Source: an uncultured Fretibacterium sp. (lineage in GTDB: Bacteria > Synergistota > Synergistia > Synergistales > Aminobacteriaceae). Taken from it: a DNA stretch of 13,293 nt. The notes under the pieces were generated by a model that was not told the origin of the DNA, searched no databases, and saw only the letters and a list, made by a program, of their open reading frames with translations. This document shows positions 7,052 through 13,293 of this stretch, piece after piece; the stretch's first letter is position 1; the number at the start of each line of letters is the position of its first letter. Made by a program: the position numbers and the translations under genes. The stretch is from the NCBI GenBank assembly GCA_937892105.1, contig CALAUZ010000217.1, positions 1-13,293 on the forward strand, given 5' to 3'.

Positions 7052-7393
7052 ATGACTTACGATGAAATAGTTTCTATGCTGAAGGAGACCAATCTTCCTA
7101 TTGCATACGATCACTTTGCAGAAGGCGAGTCTCCAAAACCGCCGTTTTTGATTTTTTTGTTCCCGAGGTCTGATAACTTCTCGGCTGATGGAAAGGTTTA
7201 TCAAAAAATCGATGAATTGAACATTGAACTTTACACCAATCTCAAACAGCCGGAATTAGAAGCTCGGGTAGAAACTGTCCTTGACGGGCACGAAATTTTT
7301 TATGACAAGAGCGAAGTATGGATCGCTGAAGAGCAGCTATACGAAGTACTCTATTCTACGGAGGTGTTAAATAATGCCGACTGCGGTAAGTAA
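7052..7393 (+). CDS. tail terminator/completion protein (minor neck protein)
   Basis: This 113-residue protein is in the standard slot between gp10-like and tail tube genes. It opens with MTYDEIVSMLKETNLPIAYDHF, followed by a PPFLIFLFP strand (30-38) and a strand near residues 54-63 leading into ELYTNLKQPELEARVE. This helix/strand pattern is common in the tail terminator or completion proteins (SPP1 gp17/lambda gpU-like functional class), which cap the tail tube at the head end. GGAGAAG at 7040-7046 precedes the ATG. The last 20 bases overlap the start of the tail tube gene, whose GGAGGTG ribosome binding site lies inside this gene, so the two are translationally linked. The function is inferred mainly from position and the general pattern. 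Confidence 0.75.
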   Translation: MTYDEIVSMLKETNLPIAYDHFAEGESPKPPFLIFLFPRSDNFSADGKVYQKIDELNIELYTNLKQPELEARVETVLDGHEIFYDKSEVWIAEEQLYEVLYSTEVLNNADCGK

Positions 7394-7958
7394 TAAGATT
7401 AAATACAACTTGAAGAATGTACATATTGCAATATTGACAAAGACTGCTCAGGGCACGTACACGTATGCTACGCCAGTAGCTCTTCCGGGGGCTGTGAGCT
7501 TGTCGCTGGAATCTGAAGGCGATTCAAGTCCTTTCTATGCCGACGGCTTGATTTATTATCGCTCTACTGTTTCGCTGGGATACAGCGGTGATCTGGAACT
7601 TGCTCTCGTAACTGATTGGTTCAGAGAGAATATTCTATCTGAAACGAAGGATTCCAACGGTGTTTTCGTCGAAACAAATCTTAACGTTGAACCCGTCTAT
7701 TTTGCTATGCTTTTTGAGTTTAGCGGCGATCAGAAAGCTATTCGACACGTTTTATATAATTGCTCGGTTTCGGCGCGTCCAAGTTTGGAAAGTTCAACGA
7801 AAGAAGACACAATAGAACCCGGCACAGAGACGCTGGAGATTAGTGCTGATCCTCGTGACGATGGATTAATCAAGGCAAGAACCGGGGACAATACAGATTC
7901 AACCACTTATGACGATTGGTATCAGAGTGTGTATATTCCAGCCGTAGCCGCAGGTTAG
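7374..7958 (+). CDS. major tail protein (tail tube), phi13 type
   Basis: This 194-residue protein is the tail tube subunit, which stacks in rings around the tape measure. It resembles the phi13-family major tail protein: N-terminal KYNLKNVHIAILTKT, an ALPGAVSLSLESEGDSSPFYADGLIYYRS segment at about residues 37-65 (the family's LPGAvsl-x-lepeG...FYADn-xYy), GYSGDLELAL near 69, and the LYNCSVSARPSLESSTKEDTIEPGTETLEI region near 127-155 preceding a final acidic, Tyr/Trp-containing end. Length is typical (about 190-200). The start has GGAGGTG 7 bases upstream, inside the preceding gene. A terminator-like hairpin follows directly. It is expected to be highly expressed. Confidence 0.93.
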   Translation: MPTAVSNKIKYNLKNVHIAILTKTAQGTYTYATPVALPGAVSLSLESEGDSSPFYADGLIYYRSTVSLGYSGDLELALVTDWFRENILSETKDSNGVFVETNLNVEPVYFAMLFEFSGDQKAIRHVLYNCSVSARPSLESSTKEDTIEPGTETLEISADPRDDGLIKARTGDNTDSTTYDDWYQSVYIPAVAAG

Positions 7959-7965
7959 AACATAT

Positions 7966-8007
7966 AACAAGAGATTGGAGCAGGATAACTGCTCTTTTCT
8001 TGTTTTT
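7966..8007 (+). terminator. terminator-like hairpin after the tail tube gene
   Basis: GAGCAG (7978-7983) pairs with CTGCTC (7989-7994) around a GATAA loop. Outside a small internal loop, AACAAGA (7966-7972) pairs with TCTTGTT (7998-8004), and the RNA ends in a T run to 8007. It lies 8 bases after the tail tube stop and 26 before the chaperone start. A partial terminator or mRNA 3' stabiliser would give more tube protein than chaperone; this role is inferred. Confidence 0.65.
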
Positions 8008-8033
8008 AGAATAATATTGAGGAGATCACAACT

Positions 8034-8411
8034 ATGTTAAGCAAAACAGTAAAAGTCGGAAACAAAGAAGTCACGTTCAAAAGTTCAGCAGCAATTCCAA
8101 GGCTTTATCGAATCAAGTTCAAACGCGACATTTTCAGGGATTTAACCAAGCTCGAGAAATCATACAAGGACATAGATGAAGGAACGAAAGAGCTTGAGAT
8201 TGCTGATCTTGAAATTTTTGAGAACGTGGCATACATTATGGCTCTTCATGCTGATCCAGAGAACACGCCTCACAACATTGATGAATGGCTCGACCAGTTT
8301 GAGATGTTCAGCATATATGAGATATTGCCTGAAATCCTCGAATTGTGGGGATCAAACCTTTTCACAGATATTAAAGCAAGAAAAAACCCAGACGAACCGA
8401 GCGTGAACTAA
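8034..8411 (+). CDS. tail assembly chaperone, short (gpG-type) form
   Basis: This 125-residue protein lies between tail tube and tape measure genes, where tailed phages encode chaperones that coat the tape measure during tail assembly. N-terminal VKVGNKEVTFKSSAAIPRLYRIKFKRDIFRDLTKL and the later FENVAYIMALHADPENTP, IDEWLDQFEMF and ILELWGSN segments match Firmicute phage chaperones of this kind. GAGGAGA, 8 bases before the ATG, sets the start. The last 7 or so residues are translated only if ribosomes do not shift at AAAAAAC (8381-8387). This normal-termination product should be the major one. Confidence 0.85.
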   Translation: MLSKTVKVGNKEVTFKSSAAIPRLYRIKFKRDIFRDLTKLEKSYKDIDEGTKELEIADLEIFENVAYIMALHADPENTPHNIDEWLDQFEMFSIYEILPEILELWGSNLFTDIKARKNPDEPSVN

Positions 8412-8572
8412 CTACACCATTGTTTTTACTGCGATGTGTAGAAGTCGGGATTTCGATTGCTGATCTCGATTTGCTCACAATCGGTTTGATACTTGATTTA
8501 TGGACTGAAAAGGCTAACGACAGCGAACCGCATGCTATTTTAGCCGGGCAAGCCGATTTCGATGCATTCTAA
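8034..8572 (+). CDS. tail assembly chaperone, -1 frameshift fusion (gpGT-type) form
   Basis: A -1 shift at A AAA AAC (8381-8387) joins residues 1-118 of the short form to a 61-residue extension read from 8387 to a TAA at 8570-8572, giving about 179 residues. The extension has no start codon or ribosome binding site of its own, yet it is plainly coding: after PRRTERE comes LTTPLFLLRCVEVGISIADL, then DLLTIGLILDLWTEKANDSE and a final ILAGQADFDAF. These segments are a familiar T-domain pattern in Firmicute phages. In lambda the GT form recruits the tail tube protein to the tape measure; the same role is inferred here. The location, directly before the tape measure gene, is exactly as in other siphophages. 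Confidence 0.88.
8381..8387 (+). promoter_or_regulatory. programmed -1 ribosomal frameshift site, A AAA AAC
   Basis: In the zero frame the codons read AGA AAA AAC, so the heptamer is phased exactly as X XXY YYZ. Slippage of both tRNAs by one base allows full or near-full re-pairing. A possible downstream hairpin (CTACAC 8412-8417 with GTGTAG 8436-8441, extended by AT/AT) lies about 24 bases away, further than is usual for a stimulator, so it may not matter. Confidence 0.88.
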
Positions 8573-8617
8573 GTCTGCGCTTCTAAGTTATCTTTTTGTA
8601 TGTGTATGTGAAACGAG

Positions 8618-8636
8618 AAGGAGGTGAGAAATTTTG
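8618..8636 (+). promoter_or_regulatory. near-perfect ribosome binding site with TTG start of the tape measure
   Basis: AAGGAGGTGA (8618-8627) is an almost full-length complement of the 16S anti-Shine-Dalgarno sequence, 6 bases before a TTG start (8634-8636). No in-frame ATG or GTG is better placed. A very strong site with a weak start codon probably sets a low, defined rate of synthesis, fitting a protein needed in only a few copies per virion (inference). Confidence 0.8.
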
Positions 8637-11600
8637 GCGAGTAATATACGCGGGATTACCGTCGAAATTGGAGGCAACGTCGGCCCTTTGCAGAAAGCGT
8701 TGGAATCTGTCAACAAGACCATAAAATCTACAGGCTCAGAACTTAAAGACATTGAGCGTCTTCTAAAACTTGATCCAACAAATACCGAACTTCTTGCTCA
8801 AAAGCAGGAGAAGCTGAAAACCGCAATATCCGCTGTTAAAGAAAAGCTTGATGCCTTGAAAATTGCACAGGAACAAGCCAAACAGCAGATGGAGAGCGGA
8901 GACTTAGGAAAAGATAAATACGATGCTCTTCAAAGAGAAATAATCTCTGCTGAAGAACAGTTGAAAAAACTGGCTCAAGAGGCTGCCAATGCTAATACAG
9001 CTCTAAACAAAATGAGCAGTGTTGGCAAGACCATGCAATCGGTCGGAAATTCAATGACTTCAGTTGGAAAATCGCTTACGGCGTATGTAACTGCACCTAT
9101 TCTTGCTGTGGGAACTGCTGCGGTTAAAACAGCGGCTGATTTTGACTCCGAAATGTCAAAAGTCAAGGCTATATCAGGCGCGACAGGAAAAGATTTCGCC
9201 GAATTGCGTGATAAAGCCCGTGAGATGGGTGCTAAGACAAAGTTTTCAGCTACAGAAGCTGCAGAAGCTATGTCATACATGGGTATGGCTGGCTGGAAGA
9301 CCGGAGACATGCTTAACGGTATTGAAGGCATCATGAACCTTGCCGCGGCATCCGGTGAAAACTTGGCATCAACTTCAGACATTGTAACTGACGCATTAAC
9401 AGCTTTCGGCCTTGAAGCCAAGGACTCCGGCCATTTCGCAGATGTTCTTGCAGCAGCAAGCACTAATGCAAACACGAATGTGTCTATGCTGGGAGAATCC
9501 TTCAAATACGCCGCTCCCGTAGTTGGTGCTTTGGGCGGAACAGCAGAGGACGCTTCTATCGCTTTGGGGCTTATGGCAAATGCAGGGATCAAAGGCAGTG
9601 AAGCTGGCTCATCACTCAGAACGAGCCTCACAAATCTCGTCAAGCCAAGCAAACAAATGGAAGCCGCTATGAAGGCATACAGCATTGAGATACAGAAGAA
9701 TGCTGATGGTTCTGTGAATCTCAGAGAGACAATGAATCATCTGCGAACACAGATGGGGCAGCTTTCCGAAACTGAACAGGCTGCAGCGGCAGCAGCAATC
9801 TTCGGCAAAAACTCCATGGCGGGCTGGTTAGCTATCATTAACGCTTCCGATAAGGATTTCAACAAGCTAACCACAGCGATTGATAACTGTGACGGTCAGG
9901 CTGAAAAAATGGCTGAGACAATGCAGGACAATCTGAACGGGCAAATTACGATTCTGAAATCGGCCCTGCAAGAATTAGCCATTCAAATCGGCGATGCCCT
10001 AATGCCAACGATCCGAAACGTAGTCTCCAAAATTCAAGAATGGGTACAGAAGCTTCAACAGATGGACGAGGGTACGAGAAACACAATCCTAAAAATATCA
10101 GGCCTCGCTGCGGCTATAGGGTCGCTTTTAATCATCATAGGAACGCTGACAAGTGCTATAGGAAAAGGCATATCAGCATTCGCTAATCTCGGCAAGGGGA
10201 TTTTAACTCTCGTCGAACAAGCAAATCTAGGAGTCGGCGCAGGCGGGGCAGTTGCTAATGCATTGTCGGCTTTAACCGGGTCAATAGGCTTAGTGATAGC
10301 TGCTGTGGCTGCTCTTGTCGCAGGCTTTATAACTCTATGGAACACGAATGAAGAATTCCGTAACGCCGTGAAGCTGATTTGGTCGCAAGTCGTAGCAGCT
10401 TTCCGAGAAATGGAAGAAGAGATATTCAGTGTTCTGCAAGGTCTGGGCGTTGATATTAAGAATTTCGGCGAGCTTTTCTCTGCAATATGGACGGAATTGT
10501 GTAATGCCTTAGCTCCGCTCCTTAAAGCTGCATTCGAGACAATATGCAAAATCCTCGAAACTGTATTCGGTGTCATCACAGGTCTTCTAAAAACATTCGC
10601 TGGTTTGTTCAAAGGCGATTGGGATCAGATGTTGGAAGGCATACAGCAAATTTTCCAAAGCATATGGGACGGGATTGCAGGGATTTTCAGCACAGTTCTT
10701 GAGAGCCTGCGTACATACCTTGATGCATTCCTCGCTTATTTCGGGACAAATTGGGAGCAATGCTGGCAAGGCATCAAAGATACATGTTCCGCTATAGGGA
10801 CGGGAATAAAAGATTTTGTCGTTGGCGTGTTTCAGGTGATGTCCGATACAGTAATGGCTATTCTTAACGGCCTATGGGGTTTCATAAAGACTGTCTGGAA
10901 CGGCATCTGGGGGTCTATCAGTTGGGTTCTTGACCTTATGGGCTTAGGTGCTAAGGCAGCTTTTGCAGATACGACGGAAAATATACAGACAGAGACGAAT
11001 AAGCAGGAAAGTTTCCTTTCTCAAAAGTGGAATGAAATCAAGACCTCGGTGTCAACAACTGTTGAAACACTGAAAACAGCAATATCCGACAAGTGGGAAG
11101 CATTGAAGACATCATTATCAACAACTGTGGAGAACATCAAGACCGCTATTTCACAGAAATGGGAAGCGTTAAAAACTTCACTCTCAACAACTGTTGAAAC
11201 AATAAAGACAGTTATTTCTGAGAAGTGGACAGCTATTAAAACGGCTTTATCAACAACAGTAGATGCCATAAAGGCAGGTATAACCGAGAAATGGACTGCG
11301 ATTAGAACATCACTAACAACCACGGTCGATATCATCAAGACCACTGTTTCCCAGAAATGGGAGGCTCTGAAAACATCAGTATCGAATACTGTAGAAGTCT
11401 TAAAAACTGTCGTCTCTCAAAAATGGGAAAACTTGAAATCTTCCCTGACAACCGCAACTCAAACCTTAGAGACTGCCATATCCCAGAAGTGGAGTGCGCT
11501 AAAAACCTCCTTACAGACTTTGACTGAAGGCATAAAGACTTCTACCACTCAGGCATGGACTGCTCTCACGACATCGGTGCGTCAGCTTAACGAAACAATA

Positions 11601-12344
11601 GCAACTACTTTATCACAGAAGTGGACGGCTATTAAAACTTCTCTAACGCAGACTATGGAAGGCATTAAGACATCAATAACTGAGAAATGGACTACTATTA
11701 GCACGGGAGTCTCACAGATTTTTCAGCGCATAGGGTCAAGCACAACACAGGCATGGAACGGCATAAAGACAAGCATCACCACTTCCGTAACTGGAATCAA
11801 AACATCGATTACTCAAGGATTTCAGGCCGCTCTTGTTTCGGTAACGCAGATATTCACGAACATAAAGACTAAAATCACCAGCATAATGGATAGTGCCAAG
11901 AATGCTGTAGCGAATGCGATAACTGCAATCAAGGGCAAATTTAATTTCTCATGGTCCCTGCCTAAGATAAAATTGCCGCATGTGAGCATTACAGGTTCTT
12001 TTTCTCTCAATCCTCCTTCAGTACCGCATTTCAATATCAGCTGGTATAAAAAGGCTATGGAGAATGGCATGATTCTTAATTCTCCTACAATCTTCGGCAT
12101 GAAGGGAAACAGCTTGTTAGCCGGCGGTGAAGCAGGGAGCGAGGCTGTGGTAGGAACACAGAGCTTAATGGAAATGATCAGAGATGCTGTGAATTCAATT
12201 GCGGGAGGCACAACCATCAATTACGGCGGTGTGAATATCAATGTCTACCAGAAAGAGAATCAGGATATCAGGGCTTTGGCTGATGAGATCGAGTACAGAA
12301 TTAACAATAGCGTCATGAGAAGGAGGGCAGCAGCAGGAACATAA
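8634..12344 (+). CDS. tail tape measure protein, TP901 type
   Basis: This 1236-residue protein sets tail length and is later ejected with the DNA. Residues about 10-135 are coiled coil (LQKALESVNKTIKSTGSELKD onwards). About 165-330 is the TP901/PhageMin_Tail core (FDSEMSKVKAISG, KTKFSATEAAEAMSYMGMAG, ASTSDIVTDALTAFG, GLMANAGIKGSEAGSSLRTS). Two strongly hydrophobic segments follow near 488-510 (LAAAIGSLLIIIGTLTSAIG) and 548-570 (IGLVIAAVAALVAGFITLW), typical membrane-inserting parts. Residues about 600-780 hold regularly spaced Trp and Phe. Residues 796-1103 are 14 tandem 22-residue repeats. The C-terminus (SPTIFGMKGNSLLAGGEAGSEAVVG) is the conserved end seen in many such proteins. No lytic transglycosylase or peptidase motif was recognised. 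Start is TTG. By the usual rule of about 1.5 angstrom per residue, the tail could be near 185 nm, less if the C-terminus is processed. Confidence 0.95.
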   Translation: MASNIRGITVEIGGNVGPLQKALESVNKTIKSTGSELKDIERLLKLDPTNTELLAQKQEKLKTAISAVKEKLDALKIAQEQAKQQMESGDLGKDKYDALQREIISAEEQLKKLAQEAANANTALNKMSSVGKTMQSVGNSMTSVGKSLTAYVTAPILAVGTAAVKTAADFDSEMSKVKAISGATGKDFAELRDKAREMGAKTKFSATEAAEAMSYMGMAGWKTGDMLNGIEGIMNLAAASGENLASTSDIVTDALTAFGLEAKDSGHFADVLAAASTNANTNVSMLGESFKYAAPVVGALGGTAEDASIALGLMANAGIKGSEAGSSLRTSLTNLVKPSKQMEAAMKAYSIEIQKNADGSVNLRETMNHLRTQMGQLSETEQAAAAAAIFGKNSMAGWLAIINASDKDFNKLTTAIDNCDGQAEKMAETMQDNLNGQITILKSALQELAIQIGDALMPTIRNVVSKIQEWVQKLQQMDEGTRNTILKISGLAAAIGSLLIIIGTLTSAIGKGISAFANLGKGILTLVEQANLGVGAGGAVANALSALTGSIGLVIAAVAALVAGFITLWNTNEEFRNAVKLIWSQVVAAFREMEEEIFSVLQGLGVDIKNFGELFSAIWTELCNALAPLLKAAFETICKILETVFGVITGLLKTFAGLFKGDWDQMLEGIQQIFQSIWDGIAGIFSTVLESLRTYLDAFLAYFGTNWEQCWQGIKDTCSAIGTGIKDFVVGVFQVMSDTVMAILNGLWGFIKTVWNGIWGSISWVLDLMGLGAKAAFADTTENIQTETNKQESFLSQKWNEIKTSVSTTVETLKTAISDKWEALKTSLSTTVENIKTAISQKWEALKTSLSTTVETIKTVISEKWTAIKTALSTTVDAIKAGITEKWTAIRTSLTTTVDIIKTTVSQKWEALKTSVSNTVEVLKTVVSQKWENLKSSLTTATQTLETAISQKWSALKTSLQTLTEGIKTSTTQAWTALTTSVRQLNETIATTLSQKWTAIKTSLTQTMEGIKTSITEKWTTISTGVSQIFQRIGSSTTQAWNGIKTSITTSVTGIKTSITQGFQAALVSVTQIFTNIKTKITSIMDSAKNAVANAITAIKGKFNFSWSLPKIKLPHVSITGSFSLNPPSVPHFNISWYKKAMENGMILNSPTIFGMKGNSLLAGGEAGSEAVVGTQSLMEMIRDAVNSIAGGTTINYGGVNINVYQKENQDIRALADEIEYRINNSVMRRRAAAGT
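11019..11942 (+). repeat. 14 tandem 66-bp repeats encoding 22-residue (11+11) units
   Basis: From Ser796 the protein repeats every 22 residues without any insertion or gap for 14 units. The typical unit is SQKWEALKTSLSTTVENIKTAI. Each unit itself is two 11-residue halves (S-x-K-W-E-A-L-K-T-S-L and S-T-T-V-E-N-I-K-T-A-I), differing mainly by Trp/Val in the fourth place, so this is a hendecad array of about 28 halves. The first 7 units are most alike; units 9-14 drift (TQAW, TQGF, TSIM). Codons vary between units, so the array is old or selected at protein level rather than newly amplified. An 11-residue period favours a right-handed or straight coiled coil. Confidence 0.92.
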
Positions 12345-12349
12345 TAGCC

Positions 12350-13126
12350 ATGAGTACAACTATGAGCAGAAGTATGCTAAACATAAACACAAGACATGAA
12401 TTCGTCTATAACGGCATGGTAAGTCGCGATTACGGACTTACCGTTTCAGGGGAAGACACATGGACAAGGCCGCAGCCTGACGTTACAAGGATAAAGGTTC
12501 CGGGAAGGAACGGTGACCTGATCCAGCTTGGCAATCGGTATGAGAATCTAGACATCACCTATCACTGCGGCATTGTAAAAGACTTGAAAACCAACTTCGA
12601 TTCCTTCAATGCCGTTCTTCTCGCCGATCCGGGCTATCACCGACTGGAAGACAGCTATCACCCGGAATATTTCCGCATGGCCGTGTTTGAGTCCGCCCTG
12701 AATCCCGATGTGAAAAAACGCGGTATTGCTGCTGAAGTGGACATAACCTTCAACTGCAAGCCGCAGCTGTTCTTAAAAAGCGGGCTGGTGGAGCAGAACA
12801 TCGATAATGGCGGGATTATATATAATCCTACTCCGTATTCTGCACTGCCAATCATACGATTTCGTCTCCAGAACTCACAGCATGGCGGCAGCATCACGAT
12901 AAACGGACGGACGGTATCCATACAGGAGGATACAAACAGCAGCGGGGACTATGTGATCAACTGCGAACGGCAGGACATTTATGACTATGCCACAAGGGGA
13001 AATAAGAACAACAAGTTCACATTAAATGACGGGGAGTTTTTTGAACTGAAGCCCGGCCGCAATACGATATACTGTGTTGGGATTTCAGGCGGACTGTATA
13101 TCACTCCAAGCTGGTGGACGCTCTAA
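12350..13126 (+). CDS. distal tail protein (Dit), Sipho_tail family
   Basis: This 258-residue protein is the distal tail (hub) protein that forms the hexamer at the tail tip and links the tube to the baseplate or tail fibre. Residues 19-60 (VYNGMVSRDYGLTVSGEDTW, then RPQPDVTRIKVPGRNGDLIQL) and ENLDITYHC are the N-terminal signature (F-x-y-x-G-x-x-S-x-d-yG...vPGRnGdl). YHRLEDSYHPEYFRMAVFES and AAEVDITFNCKPQLFLKSG follow as expected, and the galectin-like C-terminal half ends LYITPSWWTL, a normal terminus. The ATG has AGGA about 10 bases upstream; in-frame Met5 and Met9 are alternatives. Hand-counted GC in its middle is about 47-53%, above the tape measure repeats (about 37%), so a recombination junction is possible but not shown. 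The tail-associated lysin/adhesin gene that normally follows is absent. Confidence 0.93.
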   Translation: MSTTMSRSMLNINTRHEFVYNGMVSRDYGLTVSGEDTWTRPQPDVTRIKVPGRNGDLIQLGNRYENLDITYHCGIVKDLKTNFDSFNAVLLADPGYHRLEDSYHPEYFRMAVFESALNPDVKKRGIAAEVDITFNCKPQLFLKSGLVEQNIDNGGIIYNPTPYSALPIIRFRLQNSQHGGSITINGRTVSIQEDTNSSGDYVINCERQDIYDYATRGNKNNKFTLNDGEFFELKPGRNTIYCVGISGGLYITPSWWTL

Positions 13127-13249
13127 GAACCTGTTCAGTATCTAAAAATTATTCATTTATGACAAGGCTTTATAAAGATTTGAGATAATTCCGATTTTGT
13201 TTGGCATTATAGTAATTTAACTTATAAAACTATAGTACAATAATAAATT
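13127..13249 (+). other. very AT-rich gap with a likely transposase promoter; probable edge of an IS
   Basis: Immediately after the distal tail stop the sequence drops to about 20-22% GC by hand count and holds no phage gene. A plausible promoter is TTGGCA (13201-13206), 16 bases, then TATAAA (13223-13228), directed at the reading frame starting at 13250. No Shine-Dalgarno sequence is visible before that ATG. An IS terminal repeat should be here if the element call is right, but I cannot identify it because the other end is outside the window. Confidence 0.5.
13201..13228 (+). promoter_or_regulatory. putative sigma-A-type promoter before the transposase-like gene
   Basis: TTGGCA (four of six bases match TTGACA closely, differing at one base) and TATAAA (one difference from TATAAT) are separated by 16 bases. 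The ATG at 13250 is 21 bases after the -10 box, leaving a very short leader. In such an AT-rich stretch a chance match is quite possible. Confidence 0.4.
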
Positions 13250-13293
13250 ATGAGTTATCCAGAAAAATATAGAATACGGACTTTAGAGTATAG
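13250..13293 (+). CDS. N-terminal fragment of an IS630-type transposase (runs off the window)
   Basis: Only 14 codons are visible, reading MSYPEKYRIRTLEY and continuing past the window end. This resembles the opening of many IS630-related transposase or helix-turn-helix proteins (M-S/T/A-Y-S/P-x-K-Y/F-R-x-R/K-x-L/I-E-Y), which precedes a DNA-binding helix-turn-helix that recognises the IS ends. The abrupt change in base composition and the interruption of the tail gene order support a mobile element. The fragment is short, so a chance resemblance, or another protein such as a small HTH protein, cannot be ruled out. Confidence 0.55.
   Translation, partial: MSYPEKYRIRTLEY

Noticed and set aside
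6575..7204. A 209-codon open frame on the - strand
   Set aside because: It lies opposite three + strand genes with clear family matches and overlapping starts, has no visible ribosome binding site support and reads as Ser/Phe/Leu-rich shadow sequence.
8176..8406. A + strand frame inside the chaperone gene as a possible T-domain
   Set aside because: It is in the +1 frame and reads unfamiliar sequence; the conserved extension is in the -1 frame reached from the A AAA AAC heptamer.
8975..9685. A 236-codon open frame on the - strand
   Set aside because: It is antisense to the conserved TP901 core of the tape measure gene and is rich in Ala/Ser as expected from the complement of an Ala-rich helical protein.
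10055..10612. A 185-codon open frame on the - strand
   Set aside because: It is antisense to the hydrophobic middle of the tape measure gene, with no recognisable domain and no gene context on that strand.
11019..11942. Regular repeats as a possible CRISPR array
   Set aside because: The period of 66 bases is a multiple of three inside a continuous frame, the repeat is conserved at protein level rather than DNA level, and there are no spacers.
13127..13200. A terminal inverted repeat of an IS element
   Set aside because: The opposite end is outside the window, so no matching repeat can be shown; the exact left boundary was left open.

Overview
The window is part of the structural (head and tail) region of a temperate tailed phage with a long non-contractile tail (siphovirus type, HK97-like head). 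It is most likely a prophage in a Firmicute, probably a Clostridia-like gut or anaerobe lineage. This rests on strong GGAGG-type ribosome binding sites, moderate GC (hand counts of single lines give about 37-53% in genes), and the family make-up: HK97-type portal, ClpP-like prohead protease, phi13-type tail tube, TP901-type tape measure and Sipho_tail distal tail protein. The host assignment is inference. Every phage gene is on the + strand, tightly packed, often overlapping or separated by only a few bases.

Layout. Positions 1-42 hold only the leader and ribosome binding site of a dCMP deaminase gene (43-501), an unusual nucleotide-metabolism cargo just before the portal. The head genes follow: portal (509-1993); a fusion of a degenerate P-loop kinase-like domain, a ClpP-like prohead protease and a long acidic tail (1996-3783); the major capsid protein (3887-5122); and a probable head fiber/decoration protein (5225-5881). 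The head-tail interface follows: gp6-like connector (5955-6299), head closure protein (6299-6649), HK97 gp10-like protein (6639-7025) and tail terminator/completion protein (7052-7393). The tail genes are the tail tube protein (7374-7958), tail assembly chaperone (8034-8411) with a programmed -1 frameshift product extending to 8572, tape measure protein (8634-12344) and distal tail protein (12350-13126). The phage sequence appears to stop at 13126. From there GC falls to about 20-22%, and at 13250 a new reading frame begins that looks like the N-terminus of an IS630-type transposase and runs off the window.

How it fits together. Portal, protease and capsid protein build and mature the prohead. 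The connector, closure, gp10-like and terminator proteins form the neck and tail end. The tube protein polymerises around the tape measure with help from the G and GT chaperones, and the distal tail protein starts the baseplate. Expression levels seem to be tuned by RNA hairpins in nearly every real intergenic gap, next to the genes expected to be made in large amounts (capsid, decoration, tail tube).

The points most worth a second look are: the fused three-part protease with a Walker A Lys-to-Glu change and a preserved internal start; the coding extension at 8387-8572 that is visible only through an A AAA AAC slippery site; a 14-unit exact 22-residue (11+11) repeat in the tape measure; the hairpin pattern; and the apparent IS insertion cutting off the tail operon. 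I see no tRNA, rRNA, CRISPR array or integrase, and no defence or anti-defence gene I could support. The window looks like a well-organised phage structural module with several unusual local features rather than a wholly new system.
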